Source of the DNA: Paenibacillus thalictri
GTDB lineage: Bacteria > Bacillota > Bacilli > Paenibacillales > NBRC-103111
Direction of reading: 5' to 3'
Assembly (NCBI RefSeq): GCF_004307995.1
Contig: NZ_SIRE01000011.1
Location: 1-64,000 of the forward strand
DNA length: 64,000 nt
Part shown: one piece after another, positions 1-8,182 of the stretch
How the letters are laid out: each line of letters begins with the position of its first letter
Numbering within the stretch: the stretch's first letter is position 1
The notes under the pieces: model-generated
The model's input: only the letters and a program-made list of their open reading frames with translations
Told to the model about the DNA's origin: nothing
Databases searched by the model: none
Program-made: the position numbers and the translations under genes

Positions 1-526
1 CCATGGCCAGATAAATGACTTCGCTATCTACTGTGTTGCGGCGGAGTTTGATGTAAAGTCCGTCCAGGTAGAGAACGGAGTAGCGTTTCTCCAGTGGACG
101 CGACTGCCACTGCTGGATATCTTCGAGTACGGTGTTCGTAATGTTACTCACCGTCGTTGGAGAGTAATGTGTTCCAAACATGGATTCAATGAACTTGGCA
201 ATGTCTCGAGTGCTCATACCGCCCTTGTACATGTGAATAACCGTTTCTTCCAGCCATCCTTCTCGACGCTGATACGGCTCGAATAGCTGCGTTTGAAAGT
301 GACCTTGGCGATCCCGGGGGACTTGCAGATCATCGATTTTACCGTGGCGTGTCTCCCAACTACGTTCATAGTAACCATTACGACTGTTATGGCGTTCACC
401 TGGCTGTTCGACCTGCAAGAAGTTTTTGATCTCTTCACGCATGAGCATTTCCAGTTTTTCTTTCAGCAGTTGGGTAACAGAATCTTCTAGTAGATTGCGA
501 AATTCATTTTGATGTATAGTTGCCAT
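1..526 (-). CDS. IS256-family (mutator type) transposase, N-terminal part
   Basis: The reading frame begins with ATG at 526 on the minus strand and stays open to the window edge, giving about 175 residues of a protein normally near 390-400. It starts MATIHQNEF and contains the typical IS256 N-terminal features: a helical region (LLKEKLEMLMREEI), the RNGYYERSWETRHG segment, the GGMSTRDIAKFIESMFG helix-turn-helix-like segment, and VLYLDGLYIKLRR, which carries the first Asp of the DDE catalytic triad. The rest of the catalytic domain is beyond the edge. No internal stop is visible, so this copy may be intact. Confidence 0.88.
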   Translation of the reverse strand, partial: MATIHQNEFRNLLEDSVTQLLKEKLEMLMREEIKNFLQVEQPGERHNSRNGYYERSWETRHGKIDDLQVPRDRQGHFQTQLFEPYQRREGWLEETVIHMYKGGMSTRDIAKFIESMFGTHYSPTTVSNITNTVLEDIQQWQSRPLEKRYSVLYLDGLYIKLRRNTVDSEVIYLAM

Positions 527-631
527 GAGTAGGGTTCCTTTCTTGGTGACTTCAGCAATCCCGAGAATACCCTACTTTTTTGTTGGTTGACTAGAGTCCA
601 ATTCTTGGTACACAAACTATTTTACATCACC
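1..631 (-). mobile_element. IS256-family insertion sequence, partial (left window edge)
   Basis: The element contains the 5' part of a mutator-type transposase gene reading leftwards, plus about 100 bases of upstream sequence. The probable outer end is near 631: read on the minus strand the sequence starts GGTGATGTAAAATAG, a plausible terminal inverted repeat for this family. The other end and any target duplication lie outside the window, so the right boundary is inferred. The element sits directly against the AT-rich retron island. Confidence 0.7.
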
Positions 632-828
632 TTCGCATTTGTGGCTCCAAGGGAAGGATGTTTTTATCAGTTAATATATGCATTATATCATTTAAATTTG
701 TGAGGTTGAATAGTCACTTTTCTTTTAAGCAAGACCGAGAAATTAAAGAGAGGCAGGATTAGGTAGTTGCAGGTAGTGAGTATAAAAAGAAATCAATATG
801 AAGCATTAATCTAGTAACAGGAGGAACT

Positions 829-2793
829 ATGCCGATATCTAGAATATTAATTTCAAATTGCAGATCCATCTCGAAAGTAAGTATAGATTTATCTGATGTA
901 AATTGCTTAATTGGAGAGAATGGTACCGGAAAAAGTAATATAATCAAAGCTATTCATCACTTTCATCAAAATTTAACGGCTAATAAAAATGATGAGGCTT
1001 TATTTGATAAGAAAAATCCGTACAATGACTATGTAGAAATTTCATTTATATATGATTTATCAAGAATAAGACGCATTGCACAAACTAGATACGCTCAAGA
1101 TGCTCTCTTTCTACATGATTTTTTTGGAAAGATTCTCTTTGAATTTTCAGATTATATTGATGACAATAACCTAGTACATGCAACAATAAAACACTTCAAA
1201 TCCGGTCAAAGGAACTGGAACATTCCTTATGAATTAAGGAGCTATTTAAAAAATGTATTCCCTTTATATGTAATTCAATCGAGAAATATTAAATTGACTG
1301 ATTGGGATAATATCTGGGAGATTATTGGTGATATGAGTAAACTTAAAGAAAAAGAAGAGGGCAAATTTTCAGAGGAAATAGATTTGTTATATGAAAAAAT
1401 CTATGGAAATACATATAAAAAGAATCTCGATTATATAAATCGTGAATTTCGTAATAACGAAATCGAACTTGAGAAGTTTAGTTTTAATCAAAAACTTTCC
1501 CAAATTTATCAACTTCAGCTTGGAGGTAGAGAATTTAAATTTAGAGAAGAGGAATTAACGTTTTTTTCGGATGGTATGAACTCTAACAATTATCTGAAAT
1601 TGTTAGTTAATTTAGTCGGGAAACTATCTACTTCCAAAATTAAAGAACCTATGATTGTAGTAGATGAACCCGAAATAGGATTGCATCCTAAATTGGCAGA
1701 TGACCTCACATCCTCGCTTTTTGAAAAATCAAAGTTAGTGCGATTTTTATTAGCTACACATTCATCGAGAGTAATAAAAAATATAATAGGAACTAAAAAC
1801 GGAACGTTATTTCATATTTCAATGAATAACCATTATACAACTTTAAAGAAGATGAAAAAAATAACATCCCCAAAAGAAACCACAGTAGTTACAGAGACTG
1901 AGGCTAGTTACTATTTTTCAAAAGGAATCTTGTTCGTTGAAGGCACAACGGAATTGGAATTGTTTAACAATAAAAGACTTCATAAATTATTCCCTATGCT
2001 TAATGATATAGATGTTTACTCATACGGTTCCAACAATCTTAAGTTAAATTTAATTCATCCCAATAAAATGAATGCATCAATACCCTTCATTGTATTACTA
2101 GATATGGATAAAGTCATACAGATTCGGAACAATCGGGTTATCATTAAAGGAGATAAAGCTTTTAGTCCTCTCTCTAATGAAGACATTCAAAGAAAAGAAA
2201 AACTTTTTTATGGAAAAAAACGCTCTGAGACTCTGTACGTTAGAAACAGGATAAAGGGAATTTGCGATAAGGCTGAATTCAAACCCACACCAAAATGGTA
2301 TTATATTAAGGACAAACTATACGCTGAGTTAGTTAATTTAATTAAAAAGTATTCACTCCAGTACAATGTGTTTCCAGTTTCAACAACTATCGAGGGGGTT
2401 TTGGTCAATTTATCCAATTTCGAAATATTTAAAAGTTATTTTGAAAGTAAAAAAGGAGGTCGTTTATTCACTACATTATTTGATAATTGTTCTGACCAAG
2501 AAGAGAAACTTACATTAATGAGATTATTAGTGTCCGGGAAATGTGATACTTTAAAAACTTTGGATGAACACGGTAATTATCTTAAAGACCCCGAAATTGT
2601 TAAAGTTTCCAAAAACATAGGTTCTTTAAAATTTGATAAAACAGAAGGCTGGGTTAGTAGTTTTCTTGATTATTTTTTTGACAATTACTTAACAGGCACA
2701 GAAAAAGATAACGTTAATTCGTTTAAACTTTACTTTAGCGAACTGTACGATATAATAAATATATTGGTAAAACAATTAAAGCAGAGTGAGTAG
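829..2793 (+). CDS. Retron effector: OLD-like ATPase with TOPRIM nuclease domain
   Basis: 654-residue protein with an N-terminal SMC/OLD-type ATPase and a C-terminal TOPRIM nuclease. Walker A is GENGTGKS at residues 29-36. An ABC-signature-like FFSDGMN lies near 246. Walker B is IVVDEPEIG (D279, E280), followed by the LLATHSS H-loop. The TOPRIM domain starts with ILFVEGTTE (E371, E375), has LLDMDK (D425, D427) and a later TTIEG (E522), matching the metal-binding residues of OLD family class 2 nucleases. The start has a good SD (GGAGGAAC). Known retrons such as Eco8 use an ATPase-TOPRIM effector that cleaves DNA when the RT-msDNA complex senses phage. Its neighbours, an RT gene and a structured gap, support the same role here. 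AT-rich codon use marks it as acquired. Its last codons overlap the a1 repeat of the ncRNA. Confidence 0.88.
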   Translation: MPISRILISNCRSISKVSIDLSDVNCLIGENGTGKSNIIKAIHHFHQNLTANKNDEALFDKKNPYNDYVEISFIYDLSRIRRIAQTRYAQDALFLHDFFGKILFEFSDYIDDNNLVHATIKHFKSGQRNWNIPYELRSYLKNVFPLYVIQSRNIKLTDWDNIWEIIGDMSKLKEKEEGKFSEEIDLLYEKIYGNTYKKNLDYINREFRNNEIELEKFSFNQKLSQIYQLQLGGREFKFREEELTFFSDGMNSNNYLKLLVNLVGKLSTSKIKEPMIVVDEPEIGLHPKLADDLTSSLFEKSKLVRFLLATHSSRVIKNIIGTKNGTLFHISMNNHYTTLKKMKKITSPKETTVVTETEASYYFSKGILFVEGTTELELFNNKRLHKLFPMLNDIDVYSYGSNNLKLNLIHPNKMNASIPFIVLLDMDKVIQIRNNRVIIKGDKAFSPLSNEDIQRKEKLFYGKKRSETLYVRNRIKGICDKAEFKPTPKWYYIKDKLYAELVNLIKKYSLQYNVFPVSTTIEGVLVNLSNFEIFKSYFESKKGGRLFTTLFDNCSDQEEKLTLMRLLVSGKCDTLKTLDEHGNYLKDPEIVKVSKNIGSLKFDKTEGWVSSFLDYFFDNYLTGTEKDNVNSFKLYFSELYDIINILVKQLKQSE

Positions 2794-2951
2794 TAATGTC
2801 AGTGATGACCCCTTGATGAAGTGTTATGTGGGACAAAGTACATATAAAAAGCCAAGGGATTGATGATACTATTTGCTGCGGTGTCGGCGAAGTGGACTCG
2901 CCAATTGGTATTAAAACGCAATGCGAGGTTTTAAGAAGGTACTCACTCTGC
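2781..2951 (+). ncRNA. Predicted retron msr-msd ncRNA
   Basis: A perfect 12-bp inverted repeat, GCAGAGTGAGTA at 2781-2792 and TACTCACTCTGC at 2940-2951, encloses about 147 bases just upstream of the RT gene. This is the a1/a2 architecture of retron ncRNAs. Inside the 5' half are nested stems: CCCTTG (2810-2815) with CAAGGG (2853-2858), enclosing TATGT (2825-2829) with ACATA (2840-2844) and a 10-base loop. The 3' half has a GC-rich hairpin, GGCGA (2886-2890) with TCGCC (2898-2902). The branching guanosine normally follows a1 closely; G2793, the last base of the effector stop codon, is a candidate. The exact msr/msd border is not determined. Assignment rests on structure and position, not on an alignment. 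Confidence 0.8.
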
Positions 2952-2972
2952 CTGTTTTACTTTATTTAGTAG

Positions 2973-4004
2973 GTGAATCATATAAAAATTTATGATGAGA
3001 GTTTTTTTTATAGGGCCATACTGGAAATAGAACATGAGAGCATGATCAGTAAGGTAGTCGAAAATAAGATCAACAGCTACAAAGAAATTACTATCTCTAA
3101 GCATAGTGGATCACGTACAATTCATTGTATTAATAATAATGACCAACTCTATGGTATTCAAAGAAATCTGGTGGATAACTTATTTTCAAAAGTTGCTCTT
3201 CCGGATAATATTTGTGGTTTTGTTAAGAAAAGATCTTATCGTGATTTTCTAGTACCACATTTGTGGAATAATAATGAAAAAAGATATTATTTGCGACTTG
3301 ATATTTCAGATTTTTTTGGGTCAATAAATTCAGCTAAAATACACGATGCCCTTGATGGTTTGATAGATTTGGATGAAGAAAAAAAGGTTAAAATGTTAAA
3401 GCTGATTTCGGAAATATGTACCTTAAACGACATCCTCCCTCAAGGAGCAGTCACCTCACCTGCAATATCAAATATAGTTTTTAAACGTCTCGATGTACGC
3501 ATACGAAATTATTGTCGAAAACTGAACGTAACGTATACACGTTACGCCGATGACCTTTTGTTTTCTACTACAAAAGAAAAAACATTAGGTGGCTATTTTG
3601 TTAAAAAAATAGTTGGCATCTTAAAATCAAGTGGGTTCATTTTGAATAGAAAAAAGGTTAAACGTGGAAAATTCGAAATTTCTTTAAATGGTTTTATTGT
3701 AGGGGAAAATATACGTATCTCACGTAAAAAAAAGAGAGATATTGCCGCTTTTTTCTTTCTCTATATTCGTGGAGGAAAACCAAAAAACATAGTAGAAATT
3801 TTAGAACGATTGAATGATTACGATTTTCGCTTCAGGCAAAAATTATTTACATCAAAGAACGATATAATAAATTATTTAGCCGGATATAGATCATTTATAA
3901 TTGACTGGCTCCCACAGGAAACTGAAAGTAATGTACACAAAGACCTGAAGAAAATAATCGATAAAATCCAAGAAACTTTAGAAGAAATCGAAGAACTTGA
4001 ATAA
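2973..4004 (+). CDS. Retron-type reverse transcriptase
   Basis: 343-residue reverse transcriptase from a GTG start 21 bases after the a2 repeat. Motifs in order: YYLRLDISDFFGSI (RT motif 3/A with the first catalytic Asp), LPQGAVTSPAISNIVF (motif 4/B), YTRYADDLLFS (motif 5/C; Y191-A-D-D194), GFILNRKKV (motif 6) and LNGFIVGENIRISRKKKRDI (the region where retron RTs carry the VTG-like motif 7). There is no maturase or endonuclease domain, which argues against a group II intron or DGR. It should use the adjacent ncRNA as template and primer to make msDNA. The SD before the GTG is weak. A downstream in-frame ATG in ACATGAGAGCATG would give a shorter protein but would remove N-terminal sequence, so GTG is preferred. 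Confidence 0.92.
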   Translation: MNHIKIYDESFFYRAILEIEHESMISKVVENKINSYKEITISKHSGSRTIHCINNNDQLYGIQRNLVDNLFSKVALPDNICGFVKKRSYRDFLVPHLWNNNEKRYYLRLDISDFFGSINSAKIHDALDGLIDLDEEKKVKMLKLISEICTLNDILPQGAVTSPAISNIVFKRLDVRIRNYCRKLNVTYTRYADDLLFSTTKEKTLGGYFVKKIVGILKSSGFILNRKKVKRGKFEISLNGFIVGENIRISRKKKRDIAAFFFLYIRGGKPKNIVEILERLNDYDFRFRQKLFTSKNDIINYLAGYRSFIIDWLPQETESNVHKDLKKIIDKIQETLEEIEELE

Positions 4005-4215
4005 CATCCCCTTAATATTTTCTTTTTCTTAATACACGTACTATAGTAAACGAATCGTCAATCGTTATTCGACTCAGGGCACGTGCTCGGGGATTGCGCG
4101 AGTTGGGAAATTAGTTTTAAATGGCAAAGCTTACTTAATTAAATTAGACGCTAGAGACATACCAGGGAATTGTGTTCTCCTTACTCTTCATCCCTCAAAG
4201 TTTCAACGAGTTTTC

Positions 4216-4249
4216 GAGACCTAGGCCCCGTTGGCAGGTCTCTTTTTTT
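4216..4249 (+). terminator. Rho-independent terminator after the retron
   Basis: GAGACCT (4216-4222) pairs with AGGTCTC (4236-4242) around a 13-base loop and is followed by seven T. It lies 211 bases after the RT stop and directly before the DUF4430 remnant. The interval 4005-4215 shows no credible gene. Confidence 0.8.
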
Positions 4250-4548
4250 GCAAAAGAGAGTCGGTATTCGACTTGTTGCTTCGGGAGATGAAAAAAAATA
4301 AAATTCATATGGAATTTGTGATGACGCCTATCTATAATAGCAATTATGTCGAAGGGATTAACAACCTGTATGAATTTGATTGCGGGGAGCTGAGCGGTTG
4401 GATGTACAAGGGAAACGGATGGTTTCCGAACTGCGGAAGCAGCCGATATTCACTGAAAGATAAAGATGTCGTAGAGTGGATCTATAACTGCGATTTGGGC
4501 CGTGATATCGGCGGCGATTCGGCGGCAACAGGAGCAGCAAAACAATGA
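4231..4548 (+). pseudogene. DUF4430 domain protein, 5'-truncated remnant
   Basis: From about 4252 the frame encodes most of a DUF4430 domain, the transcobalamin-like C-terminal domain: VFDLLLREMKKN, YVEGINNLYEFD, SGWMYKGNGWFPN and DVVEWIYNCDLG. Intact family members start with a signal peptide and usually a longer N-terminal region. Here the frame opens within a terminator hairpin (a TTG at 4231) and has neither signal peptide nor SD, so the 5' part is missing. It overlaps ecfT by the ATGA at 4545. DUF4430 genes commonly head ECF operons predicted to import cobalamin. Loss of the 5' end, and of any riboswitch and promoter, appears linked to arrival of the retron/IS256 island. A shortened product cannot be ruled out. 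Confidence 0.75.
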
Positions 4549-5435
4549 AGGACAGTTTTTCCACATATCATCCGATTGTCAATTTTGTTTATTTTGTTGT
4601 CGTATTGGTGTTTGGCATGGTCTTCATGCATCCGGTGTTTCAAACGATAGCTCTGGTCAGCGCCGTAACCTACTCGATTAGGCTAAAAGGAAAACGCGCG
4701 CTCACATTTAGCCTGCTGTATATGCTGCCGCTGTTACTGCTGATGGCGGCGCTGAATCCGCTGTTTAATCATGCGGGGGCGACGATTTTGTATTACCCGG
4801 AAAACGGCAATCCGATCACGCTGGAATCGGTCCTGTATGGCGTTGCGTCGGCGCTCATGTTTGTGACGATTATCGTGTGGTTCTCCTGCTACAACGCGGT
4901 AATGACCTCGGATAAGTTTATTTATTTGTTTGGCAAAATGATGCCCGCGCTGTCGCTCATTTTTTCCATGGTGCTGCGTTTTGTTCCCAGATACGCGGCA
5001 CAGATCAAAACGATTTCCAATGCGCAGAAATGCGTCGGCATGGACGTTTCGCAAGGCAGCCTGGCGGGCAGAGCCCGAAACGGAATCAAAATTTTGTCTG
5101 TGATGACGACGTGGGCGCTGGAAAATGCCATTGAAACAGCCGATTCGATGAAATCCAGAGGGTACGGTTTGCCCCATCGCACCAGCTTCTCCATCTTCCG
5201 CTTCGATCGCCGGGATCGGCTGGCCGTTATCGCAATGGCCGTATTGATTACGGTCGTGCTTACGGGTGCGGCGCTGGGAGAAAATACGATCCGCTTTTTC
5301 CCATCTATTAAGCTCAAAGGGATTTCGCTATTTGGCATTGTTGTGGATGCCGCTTATTTTGTTTTATGCATGATCCCGGTGATCTGCAGCATTGTGGAGG
5401 ACGTGAAATGGAAATATATCGCATCGAAAATGTAA
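4545..5435 (+). CDS. ecfT: ECF transporter transmembrane component EcfT
   Basis: 296-residue integral membrane protein with several hydrophobic segments, in the first about 130 residues and again near the C-terminus. It contains the cytoplasmic coupling region typical of EcfT (MVLRFVPRYAAQIKTI, then ALENAIETADSMKSRGYG), whose SRG-type motif contacts the ATPases. It links the S component to the ATPase pair in energy-coupling-factor vitamin transporters. The ATG overlaps the upstream DUF4430 stop, and the 3' end overlaps the ATPase start by 28 bases, so the genes are translationally coupled. Promoter status is uncertain because the operon head was lost. Confidence 0.9.
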   Translation: MKDSFSTYHPIVNFVYFVVVLVFGMVFMHPVFQTIALVSAVTYSIRLKGKRALTFSLLYMLPLLLLMAALNPLFNHAGATILYYPENGNPITLESVLYGVASALMFVTIIVWFSCYNAVMTSDKFIYLFGKMMPALSLIFSMVLRFVPRYAAQIKTISNAQKCVGMDVSQGSLAGRARNGIKILSVMTTWALENAIETADSMKSRGYGLPHRTSFSIFRFDRRDRLAVIAMAVLITVVLTGAALGENTIRFFPSIKLKGISLFGIVVDAAYFVLCMIPVICSIVEDVKWKYIASKM

Positions 5436-7054
5436 GTTTTACGTTTCCGCTGAAGGAGACGCCGGCCTTGTCTCATATCGATCTCACCGTGAAAAGCGGA
5501 GAGTTTGTGACGATCTGCGGCAAGTCGGGCTGCGGAAAAAGCACGCTGCTGCGGCAGCTGAAGCCGATCCTCGCTCCGCACGGCAAGCGGGAAGGGGAGA
5601 TTTATTTCGGCGGTTGGCCGATCGGAGAGATCGACCAGCGGACACAAGCGGCGGACATCGGTTTTGTGCTGCAAAGTCCCGACAATCAGATTGTGACCGA
5701 TAAAGTATGGCATGAGCTTGCTTTCGGGCTGGAGAGTTTGGGCTACGACAGCGGCACCATTCGCCTGCGTGTGGCTGAAATGGCCAGCTTTTTCGGGATC
5801 CAAACGTGGTTTCATAAACAGGTGACGGAGTTGTCCGGCGGTCAGAAGCAGCTGCTTAATCTGGCTTCGATTATGGCGATGCATCCGTCCGTGCTCATTC
5901 TGGACGAACCGACCTCCCAGTTGGATCCGATTGCCGCGGCTGACTTTCTGGAAACGGTGAAAAAAATTAACCGCGAGTTGGGCACAACGGTGATCATGTC
6001 CGAACACCGCCTGGAAGAAGTGCTTCCGATCTCCGACCGGTTGATTGTGATGGACGGCGGTGAGGTCATTGCGGACGGCTCGCCGCAAGATGTAGGCAAG
6101 AAGCTGGTCGAGCTGAAGCACCCGATGTTTTATTCGATGCCCTCCGCCATGCAAATTGCTGCCGTGGTAGACAGCCTGGCGGCCTGTCCGGTTACCGTGA
6201 AGGAAGGGCGTGAATGGCTGAACGGCTACCTGGAAGGCAAAAAGGCGGCGACTGCGCCCTCTTTCACTGGCCGTGCTGCAAAGTCCGGCCCGACCGCCAT
6301 CCGCTTCAGCGACGTCTGGTTTAAATTTGAAAAGCATGGTCCGGACATTATTAAAGATTTGTCGTTTGAAGTACAAGAAGGGCAGTTTTATTGTATCGTT
6401 GGCGGGAACGGTACGGGGAAAACGACTGCATTGTCACTGATTAACGGCATATACAAGCCGTACCGGGGCAAGGTGGTTATCGGCGGGAACGGTAACAACC
6501 GCTTGCGTGTGGGCACTCTCCCGCAAAATCCGCAGACGCTGTTTGTGAAAAAAACAGTCGAGCAGGATTTGCACGACATGTTGTCCTCAGCGAATCTGAG
6601 CCCGGGGGAGAAGGGCGCAAAGGTTGCCGCCGTCGTTGAATTTGCCGAGCTGGAGCATGTGCTTGCCAGCCATCCGTACGATTTGAGCGGGGGCGAGCAG
6701 CAGCGGGCGGCGCTGGCCAAGGTGCTGCTGCTGGAGCCCGGGATTTTGCTGCTCGATGAGCCGACCAAGGGGCTGGACGGATTTTTTAAGGAGAAGCTGG
6801 CCGCTCTGCTGAAAAAGCTCAACGCGCAAGGCGTCACCATCGTCATGGTATCGCATGATGTGGAATTTTGCGCGAAGCATGGGGAGGTTTGTGCGATGTT
6901 TTTTGACGGAAGCATTATTACCGCTGGTACGGCCGCGCAGTTTTTTGCCGGCAACAGCTTTTATACGACGGCGGCGAATCGCATGGCGCGCCACGTATGG
7001 AAGGAAGCCGTATCGATAGAAAGCGTGGTGGAATTATGCTGGAACAGCAGCTAA
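5408..7054 (+). CDS. ECF transporter double ATPase (EcfA/EcfA'-type fusion)
   Basis: 548 residues carrying two complete ABC ATPase domains in one chain. Domain 1: Walker A GKSGCGKST, signature LSGGQKQ, Walker B LILDEPTSQLD. Domain 2: Walker A GGNGTGKTT, signature LSGGEQQR, Walker B LLLDEPTKGLD. Many Firmicutes encode these as two genes; the fused form recurs in cobalamin- and YkoD-type ECF systems. The ATG at 5408 has GGAGG just upstream and is preferred over an in-frame start at 5366 inside ecfT. It powers vitamin uptake together with EcfT and the S component. Confidence 0.93.
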   Translation: MEIYRIENVSFTFPLKETPALSHIDLTVKSGEFVTICGKSGCGKSTLLRQLKPILAPHGKREGEIYFGGWPIGEIDQRTQAADIGFVLQSPDNQIVTDKVWHELAFGLESLGYDSGTIRLRVAEMASFFGIQTWFHKQVTELSGGQKQLLNLASIMAMHPSVLILDEPTSQLDPIAAADFLETVKKINRELGTTVIMSEHRLEEVLPISDRLIVMDGGEVIADGSPQDVGKKLVELKHPMFYSMPSAMQIAAVVDSLAACPVTVKEGREWLNGYLEGKKAATAPSFTGRAAKSGPTAIRFSDVWFKFEKHGPDIIKDLSFEVQEGQFYCIVGGNGTGKTTALSLINGIYKPYRGKVVIGGNGNNRLRVGTLPQNPQTLFVKKTVEQDLHDMLSSANLSPGEKGAKVAAVVEFAELEHVLASHPYDLSGGEQQRAALAKVLLLEPGILLLDEPTKGLDGFFKEKLAALLKKLNAQGVTIVMVSHDVEFCAKHGEVCAMFFDGSIITAGTAAQFFAGNSFYTTAANRMARHVWKEAVSIESVVELCWNSS

Positions 7055-7764
7055 CGGGGCGCCGTTTCAGCCGCCGCGCCTGGCTTGCCGCGGCGCTGAT
7101 TCTTATCGTTATTCCGGCTACGATTTTGTTTGGCGTGTTTGTGCTGGACGACCGAAAATATTACTTTATCAGCTTGCTGATCGTGTTGTATACGATGATC
7201 CCGTTTGCGATGGTGTTTGAACGCCGCAAACCGCAGGCCCGGGAGCTGGTTGTCATTGCCGTGCTGGCGGCCATCGCCGTAGCGGGAAGGGCGGCGTTTT
7301 TCATGCTGCCGCAGTTTAAGCCCGTAGTCGCCGTCGTCATTATCGCCGGCGTATGTTTTGGGGCGGAAGCGGGTTTTCTGGTAGGGGCGGCGTCCGGGTT
7401 CGTATCCAATTTTTTCTTCGGTCAAGGACCGTGGACGCCGTGGCAAATGTTCTGCTTTGGCCTGATCGGCTTTTTGGCAGGCATCTTATTTAAAAAAGGG
7501 CTGCTCGGCAAAAGCAAGCTGCCGTTGTGCGTATTCGGCGGGCTGTCGACTTATTTTATATACGGCGGCATCATCAATATCGGCTCGCTGCTGATGGTGA
7601 CCCCGCAGTTTTCATGGCAAGCGCTGCTTGCTTTCTATGCCACGAGCTTTTGGTTTGACGTGGTGCACGCGATCGCCACCGTTTTTTTTCTGTTTGTCAT
7701 TTCGCAACCGATGATCGAAAAGCTGGACCGGATCAAAATCAAGTATGGGCTGATCGACCCTTAG
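7036..7764 (+). CDS. ECF transporter S component, probably for cobalamin
   Basis: 242-residue membrane protein with about six hydrophobic segments. The stretch FFMLPQFKPVVAV, then GAEAGFLVGAASGFVSNFFFGQGPWTPWQM is characteristic of the ECF S proteins found beside DUF4430, for which the predicted substrate is vitamin B12 (CbrT-like). The start at 7036 overlaps the end of the ATPase gene by 19 bases and has a GGTGGA SD; an upstream in-frame ATG at 6997 lies deeper in the ATPase gene. Substrate assignment is by context only. The gene is followed by a strong terminator. Confidence 0.82.
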   Translation: MLEQQLTGRRFSRRAWLAAALILIVIPATILFGVFVLDDRKYYFISLLIVLYTMIPFAMVFERRKPQARELVVIAVLAAIAVAGRAAFFMLPQFKPVVAVVIIAGVCFGAEAGFLVGAASGFVSNFFFGQGPWTPWQMFCFGLIGFLAGILFKKGLLGKSKLPLCVFGGLSTYFIYGGIINIGSLLMVTPQFSWQALLAFYATSFWFDVVHAIATVFFLFVISQPMIEKLDRIKIKYGLIDP

Positions 7765-7820
7765 CAAGGCTGTCAGCATGATTGCGCCGCGGCACGCGAT
7801 CGATACGTTTTACAGCCTGT

Positions 7821-7849
7821 CCTTCCGAGTACGCTCGGGAGGTTTTTTT
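7821..7849 (+). terminator. Terminator of the ECF operon
   Basis: CCTTCCGAG (7821-7829) pairs with CTCGGGAGG (7834-7842) around a TACG loop, followed by seven T. Confidence 0.92.
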
Positions 7850-7858
7850 GTGCCGCAC

Positions 7859-7905
7859 GTGTCAATCAGCTAGGTGGTGAAAGTCCACGCCGCTTGGATT
7901 GACAC
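7859..7905. other. Small structured element with nested inverted repeats
   Basis: GTGTCAATC (7859-7867) pairs perfectly with GATTGACAC (7897-7905); inside, GTGG (7874-7877) pairs with CCAC (7885-7888) around TGAAAGT. It lies between the ECF terminator and the hyuA promoter region. The remaining sequence up to 8182 is AT-rich, with no gene or recognised riboswitch, and probably holds the hyuA promoter. Function unknown. Confidence 0.45.
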
Positions 7906-8182
7906 TTCGCCCGAATAAAATAAAGATTACCCACTTTATATAAAAATGGTAAAATAAGTAAATTAACCGACTGATTCTGAGCACAAAACGTAAAATAGTA
8001 AAACAATATAACACAAATGTTATACATCCGGCCGCTTTCAATTTGTTCTGTCCGGCTCGCCCGAAAGATCAGGACGATCTGACAAGTTATAAGTCATATC
8101 GTACATTGTTCGTCCAAAAACCGGGATATATAATTTGGCATGTAACAGCTATGAGCCGTAACGAGGGAACAGAAGGAGGACA

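Noticed and set aside
2973..4004. RT gene as part of a group II intron or diversity-generating retroelement
   Set aside because: No maturase or endonuclease domain, no intron domains V/VI, no template/variable repeat pair; the a1/a2 repeat supports a retron.
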